Assembly (NCBI RefSeq): GCF_932526225.1
Contig: NC_064036.1
Location: 9,493,519-9,557,518, forward strand
Source: Nematostella vectensis
Taxonomy: Eukaryota > Cnidaria > Anthozoa > Actiniaria > Edwardsiidae
DNA length: 64,000 bases
Direction: 5' to 3'
Part shown: positions 58,601 through 64,000 of the stretch, piece after piece
How the letters are laid out: each line of letters starts with the position of its first letter
Numbering within the stretch: the stretch's first letter is position 1
The notes under the pieces: model-generated
Seen by the model: only the letters and a program-made list of their open reading frames with translations
Databases searched by the model: none
Told to the model about the DNA's origin: nothing
Translations under genes and position numbers: made by a program

Positions 58601-59000
58601 TGTCACATTGAATATTTAATAAGTTCTGGTTTGGAGTATGCAAATTGATCCCTTCATTGAGGTTGGAAATATCGGGAACCGAATGCATTTCTGCCAAGCC
58701 AGGAACTGCACTTTCCTCTCTGCGACTAGTAGAAACCGAAGTAGGTCTTTGCTTCCGTTGTCCAGCCCGTTTGCTCCGACGAGTAGTACGAAAACGTGAT
58801 ATCTGTAGCCCGTTTAAAGTATCCCACAGGTTACGGCTAAGTGGTTTCGCCTTGGCTGATGTAAAAACTGCTTTTAAAGCTTCCCTGGTGTAGAATAAGG
58901 CCATTTCCAATCAATGAAGAGTAAAACACATGTAGGGAACTGTGTAGGTCTGATGGTGGTACGGATTTGGTCGTAAACTGCTTGGTTAGAATGAACTTTA
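55646..59000 (-). mobile_element. Near-complete non-LTR retrotransposon (LINE, CR1/L2-like)
   Basis: The minus-strand element runs from an upstream boundary I can only place at roughly 58920-59050, through an endonuclease-RT reading frame, to a poly-A tail seen as a T run at 55646-55657. The 3' UTR (55658-55853) contains AATAAA-like motifs. It appears to be inserted in the 3' part of a Gypsy element: Gypsy integrase lies upstream and the Gypsy C-terminal tail and LTR downstream, all in the same orientation. Target duplications were not found by eye. Confidence 0.7.
55854..58910 (-). pseudogene. LINE endonuclease-reverse transcriptase ORF with one in-frame stop
   Basis: Two frames, 58476-58910 (144 codons) and 55854-58460 (868 codons), are in register and separated by a single TAA (58473-58475) in a region that otherwise reads through (SLAPKIY, stop, VKEFVLRKEADF). 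The apurinic-like endonuclease has FVFITETWLKE, LTGDFNRLDVSG and GLSDHNTVL. The RT has SGPDNVPSWLL, FDYRKAFDFIDHSILVDKL, PSGVPQGTKLGTWLFVLFIN and the catalytic box YVDD. A C-terminal region resembling CR1/L2 clades follows (FYKACIRSAVDYAVPVFHNAL). With one nonsense codon the copy is young. I cannot assign the clade firmly. Confidence 0.85.
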
Positions 59001-59104
59001 TGGACAGTCGAAATTTCGCATGCAGCCGGTTAGGCGCACAACATTTTCATCCGATTTTCATCCGTGCCTCCAGTATCTAGTTCCACAGACACTGGTTGTG
59101 GGTG

Positions 59105-62100
59105 CTACATCGGCAGGCTCTCCCTTACTAACTCCTCTGCATGATCCTTAGTATTGCGTATAAACTTCCTGTTCCTACGATATATAGAGCCATCAATGTC
59201 GACTAGGTATGATCTGGGGGCCACTTTGGTCATTCTGACAGGTTCTCCGATGTTTAGCTCCGGTAGTTCCTTTGAGCCCCTGTCTAAATGTTTCTTCGCC
59301 TTTTTGCGTTTCAGCGTTAGCTTTTCTGTTACATCTTGTTGAAGCTCCGGTTCGAGTAGATGTTGTGCTAGCGGTAGAGTTGTCTTCGTTCTCTTTGACA
59401 TCAATCTTTGGACTGGGCTGCTGTCCATACCTTCGGTTGGCGTATTCCTATGGTCCAGAAAACTCATCCATACGTCTCGCCCCGATTTATTCGCCTTCTT
59501 CTGCAGGTTTTTTGCGGATTTCACAGCTGCTTCTATCAGCCCGTTGGACTGGCTGTGGTACGGTGACGATGTCTGGTGTTCGAACTTCCAACTGGAGGCA
59601 AACGCGGTGTACTCTGCATTAGCAAACTGTGGACCATTATCGCTGTAAACCCTGTCTGGTATTCCGTAACGCGCGAAGTGCTGTTTAGTCTTGTTTATGA
59701 CGTTGGCAGCTGTAGCTTGGGTTAGTTCATCAACTTCCCAGAATCCACTGTTATTAGGAATTTTTTTTCCGTTGAGAGTGTAGAGGTCTTGCGCAACGAT
59801 ACTCCAGGGGCGTTTGGGAAGCTCTGGTGTCATCAATGGTTCCTTGACTTGAGCTGGCGCGTGATCTGTGCAGAGGCTACAGCTGCTTACGAGATCTCTG
59901 ATCTGTTGGCTCATCCCAGGCCAAAACAAAGCATCCCTCGCTCTTCGGAGACATGCTTGCTCCCCTTGATGACTTGCATGGACGCGAGACATGAGTTTTT
60001 TCCGTAGGGAAGACGGGACAATAACTCTCTCTCCCTTGTACAGCACTCCATTATAGACGCTTATTTCATCACGGTAAGTCCAATATTCAGCAACTCTCGG
60101 ATCTGCTTCTTGTTTTGTCTCAGGCCAGCCTTGTAGCACTGTTTCTTTTAGACGTTGCAACTTCTCATCACTCATGTTCTGGTCTTAGACTGTTCTTGGC
60201 TGGACCGACCTCCGGCCTCCGGCTCTAGATAGTGTGTCTGCTAGGTACATCTCTTCACCTTTTTTATAACGTACATCTAAGTTGAACTTCTGCAGACGCA
60301 GCAGCATGCCCTGTAAACGCTTTGGAGCTGAAGTCAACGGCTTGGGGAAGATTGCTTCCAGAGGCTTGTGGTCACTCTGTACATGCACCGATTCTTTTCC
60401 ATAGATGTACTGGTTAAACCTTCCACACGCGAAAACTATCGCCAATCACTCTTTTTCGATCTGAGCATAGCCGCGCTCTGTTGGGGTCAGTGTTCTTGAT
60501 GCGAATGCCACCGGCTGATCATCCTGCAGTAAGGCGGCTCCAAGACCAGTTTCGCTGCTGTCACACTGAATAGTGACTGGCTTGCTGACATCGTAATATC
60601 GTAGGACCGGATGATTTGCCACTAGATTCTTGATCCTGTCAAACGCGTCTTGGTGGTGTTGTTCCCACGCCCACTGTGCTTCTTTGTCTGTGAGACGTCT
60701 TAGTTGCTCACTCTCATCTGCAAGATGCGGTACAAACTTTGCTAAGTAGTTTACAAACCCGAGGAACCGTTGGACAGCCTTTATTTTCTCAGCTTTGCTT
60801 TTCCCATCTGGCCGCGGCATTTCCTGTACTGCACGGACCTTCTCGGGATCTGGTTTTACGCCTCCCGGGGTGAGGAGGTGACCTATGTAGGGGACCTCTG
60901 GCAGTCTGAGTTTCAGCTTCTTTGGGTTAAGCTTCAGGTTTACTTGTCTTGCCCTCTCCAGTAATGCAACTAGATTACTGTCATGATCTCGAAGTGTTTC
61001 TTCTTCTGTCTCAAAAACCATTCTTAACATCTGCAACACTGAAAAATTTTGCCTTCGCTAATTCAGGTAAGATATCTTCAATGGTCGGCATCGGGTAGTG
61101 TGAGCGCTTCAAAGCTTTGTTTAAGTCCTTGGGATCAATACAAAGTCGAAGCTTTGTCGAAACGTCGAAAAGTCGAAACCCTTCCGTACGACAACTTGAC
61201 TGCTTATCCAATCCGTTGGTTCTGTGACTTTTTTTTAAGACTTCCATCTTCTCGAGATCTGCAATGTGTGCTTTCAGCTCTGCTTTCAAGGGTATTGCGA
61301 CTCGTCGTGGCGTATGCTTTACAGGCTGGACATCTTTATCAACCTCGAGATGGTATTCGCCTGGCAGACATCCAAGGCCTTGGAAAACATATTCAGTGAA
61401 TATGTCTTGTGGCGCCGTTTTCTGAGGTGTGCAGATGTTATTCACTACATGGACTGTGATCAGCTGCATGTTGGTGCATGTCTCTCCAGACAGTAGAGGA
61501 TTCTGCGTTCCCCTTATAATCTTGGAATTCAGCTTGTGTTCCTCTCCATTGTAACAGCATACCAAGTCGCATTCTCCAAGTGCCGGCACAATACTGTCAT
61601 CATACAGTTTAAGCTTGGTACTTGTTGGCTGCATGGCTGGTTTTCCGGTCTGCTTTTTTTCGCACAGAGTCTCGTACGACATGACATTGCAGGTTGCCCC
61701 TGTGTCGAGCTGACATTGAATGCTACATTCTCCGCCGTCCTTATCCATAAATTGCAGGGGCACGAAGTAGCGTTTCCTTTCCGAGTGCTTCACAGCTCCA
61801 ACTGCTTCGGTGCGAAGGGCATACTCCTCGTCTGAAGAATCTTCATTTAGAACATGTAGATCTCGTTTTGCATGCAGACAGACTGGAAGTGGTTTGATTT
61901 TCCACAGTTGTGACAGGTTTTTCCGAAAGCTGGACATTTTTTCCTTAGCCTTTTCATGCATTCCGCCACAGTATTTGCATTTAGCGCCGGATCTTGCTCC
62001 GCTCTCTTTTCTTCGCTTCTCAGCTGTCTTTGGAAGGGCTCCCTTGTATTCTTTCTTCTGTACTTTCTGCGTGAAGTTGATTGGTTCCTGGTGTTCCTCT

Positions 62101-62642
62101 CGCTCAATTTTCTTCAGTTGTTCTCTGGTGGTTTCACTTATCCTGAGTGATTCGACTGCTTTCTTCAGGCAGCATTCCTTCTCGCGGAAGAGCCGGGTCC
62201 TTGCTGCAGTATCTTTGCACCCCAGGACTAACCTGTCTCTAACCATTTCATCTTCTAGAGTGCCAAAAAGGCACGGTTCTGCTAGCTGTCTTAGCTTAAT
62301 CAGGAATTGGTCAATACTCTCATGGGCCAATTGCTCGGTGTTGTGAAATATGTATCTTTCGTATAAGATATTCCTGACAGGGACAAAGTGTTCTTCTAAT
62401 TTTCTGAGAATGACTCCTGGGTCCTTCATCTCGGCCACCGACAGCTGGAGTCGCTTCAAGATCTTTTTACATTCCGTCCCCATCAAGCTCTTCAGGGTTG
62501 CTACTTGCAATCGCTTTGCTTTTTCGTCAAGACCTGTCGCTATAAGATAGTCCTCGTATGCTTCTCTGAATATTTTCCAATTACTAGAGACGTCTCCATT
62601 GCAATTCATTCCTTCGGGAGCGAGTATCTGATACGTTGCCAT
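59105..62642 (-). pseudogene. Ty3/Gypsy gag-pol, degraded by an RT deletion and nonsense codons
   Basis: The minus-strand order is gag (from ATG 62642), a Cys-rich knuckle region (about 61850-62000), aspartic protease (CQLDTGATCNV), RT, RNase H (CDSSETGLGAALLQ), and integrase (60175-59105) with a zinc-binding HASHQGEQ...CSLC segment and D, D, E residues in QDLYT, YSDNGPQF and GLIEAAVKSA. RT breaks off after VADVKNGF at about 61011 and resumes in another frame with ETEEETLRDHDSNLVALLER, so the segment with the catalytic YxDD box (roughly 60 residues, estimated from the family) is gone. Two in-frame stops follow, at 60446-60448 (TGA) and 60185-60187 (TAA). The integrase frame ends before its usual C-terminus. 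The copy cannot make a working RT. Confidence 0.85.
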
Positions 62643-62719
62643 GTTGTGATCGATCCCCAGTGTTTTCGGCGATTTCTAAAATTCAAGATGGCGGACTCAC
62701 GGGACAACTAAACTTCGAT

Positions 62720-63090
62720 TTTTAGGCATCACATTGTTTAATGGGTGCTTTTCTTTACCTTGTTTAATATGTTATAGTTTAAGGTTCAATTTTCAAGTTT
62801 ATTAAATAATCAATAATTGATTTTACAATAAATAAAAACTGGTTCTTTGGTAGCGCAAGCTAATCAAGTGTCTATGAATTTCTGGGTGTTGACCATTGTT
62901 TTTTTTGGGTTACTTTTGTGTAATGCAATGTCAATACTTTAATTTTAGGCATCACATTGTTTAATGGGTGCTTTTCTTTATCACATCATTTAATATGTGA
63001 TAGTTCAAGGTTCAATTTTCAAGTTTATTAAATAATCAATAATTGATTTTACAATAAATAAATACTGGTTCTAAGGTAGGGCAAGCTAAT
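62720..63090. repeat. Partial tandem duplication (222 bp offset) in the Gypsy 5' flank
   Basis: The ~140 bp block beginning TTTAGGCATCACATTGTTTA and ending GCAAGCTAATC occurs at about 62720 and again at about 62942, nearly identical. It is AT-rich and non-coding. It lies where the Gypsy 5' LTR is expected, and the ~29 bp LTR-like stretch is between the two copies. Confidence 0.75.
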
Positions 63091-63182
63091 CGAGGCGTAA
63101 TCAGTTTTAAACAGTCATATTACATTACATTACATTTCAAAGACAAAGGAAAAACCTTATAAGTTATAACAGATTTTAGGTT

Positions 63183-63641
63183 TCAGGTAATGAATTTCCC
63201 TTTAATTCCTTTCTCTGCAATAAACTCTTTCAACTCTTCGTTATCAAGCCCTACTACCATTTCTATGAGCTCTCTATCTGAACTTATAAACTTCGTGCTG
63301 TTGTGGCAAAGAACATAAGCTGGTTGACCTCTAATGGTAAGGAACCTGCACATTACTTGAAGGAATTCCATCGTTGAGAGGTCTGTTGTCAATTCCAGGT
63401 GGGCTGCTCTGGTGTTAAGTCATGTAATTATAACACAATATTGCTTGACCGTCCTTTCTCTACCGACACTGGCTGTTATGGGTCTGAAATAATCACAGCT
63501 TACGGAGTAGAAGGCAGGAGTATCAGTAGCCAACCGTATCCATGGGAGTGCCCACATCACCTGCTCTTCTGTTTTTTGGGACAGTTTTTGACCCAGGACC
63601 TCTTTACTCTTTTGCTTTGCTTGTTCCCTTTCAGTATCCAT
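63183..63641 (-). pseudogene. BEL/Pao retrotransposon integrase fragment with one nonsense codon
   Basis: Two frames in the same register (63420-63641 and 63183-63392) are separated by a single TGA where a cysteine is usual, followed by LNTRAAHLELTTDLSTMEFL. PAFYSVSCDYFRPI and the AYVLCHNSTKF and RELIEMVVGLDNEELKEF segments match the BEL/Pao integrase core as I know it; the second catalytic Asp-Asn motif reads HNST here, so the site is damaged. No other part of the element is visible in the window. Confidence 0.75.
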
Positions 63642-64000
63642 TACTGATGTTGCTACCCTGCAAACAGTTTTTTCCTGTTTGTTTCTATCAGTTCACTTAT
63701 CATTGTCACGTCTCTGTTCTTCGCATCTCATTTAATTGTGGTGACCGCAGGAGAAACCTGCAGTAAGCTGCTGTTGAATCCAGTTGAGGGCCTTTAAACG
63801 CTTACATGTCATTTTAATAGTTCCACATGTTCCCTAGGACTTTCTCGTGTTTCGGTTGAAATAACTTCCTCTGGTTAATCATCCATTGTATTTACTGGTT
63901 CGCTAGTGATTTATTTCTACATATGAAAACTTCCCTTCACTTAGTCCAGACCGTGGAAATCTTCTGCACCATCTCCGCTGTATCTTCCGAATGGCAAATG
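63642..64000. other. Window end, with a fragment of the inverted-repeat family
   Basis: TTGTTTCTATCAGTTCACTTATC at about 63682-63705 matches an arm of the inverted repeat at 24146-24272. The rest is non-coding as far as I can see. Confidence 0.5.

Overview
The window is eukaryotic: four multi-exon genes with GT-AG introns, polyadenylation signals, long tandem arrays and several classes of metazoan transposon. The gene content (a Draper/MEGF10-type phagocytic receptor, an RFX5/7-type factor, an Atos/FAM214 protein, ribosomal protein eS27) indicates an animal. The mix of piggyBac, CR1/L2-like LINE, Gypsy and BEL/Pao elements would suit a marine invertebrate. An anthozoan cnidarian is my best guess, at low confidence.

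Layout. (1) 1-19327, +: the 3' part of a large transmembrane EGF-repeat receptor. Seventeen exons can be joined in one frame (1018 residues in the window), ending in a transmembrane exon and a long NPxY-rich cytoplasmic tail. Its three largest introns are each filled by a different minisatellite (55, 40 and 31 bp units), and each starts on an exon's 3' end and repeats the exon/intron junction. (2) 21685-24688, -: a four-transmembrane MS4A/CD20-like gene whose last exon is not resolved. (3) 27143-34082, +: an RFX7-like transcription factor in nine exons, 851 residues. (4) 37124-45896, -: an Atos/FAM214 gene in fourteen exons, 684 residues. (5) 46595-53476, +: ribosomal protein eS27 (RPS27), four exons, 84 residues, head to head with Atos. 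Its 4.6 kb first intron holds an apparently intact piggyBac element with perfect 11 bp terminal repeats and TTAA flanks, followed by a second TTAA-bounded element. (6) 54800-64000: a transposon graveyard on the minus strand, with Gypsy fragments, a near-complete LINE with one nonsense codon lying inside a Gypsy element, a Gypsy gag-pol with an RT deletion, and a BEL/Pao integrase relic.

The genes do not form a pathway. Atos and RPS27 probably share a promoter region. The most unusual feature is the repeated link between minisatellites and splice sites: three arrays contain a 5' splice site in every unit, two contain sequence resembling or including the adjacent 3' splice site, and one short intron is duplicated end to end. 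Together these arrays supply some 230 candidate donor sites inside one gene. Exon joins were worked out by hand from splice consensus, reading phase and family resemblance, not from transcripts.
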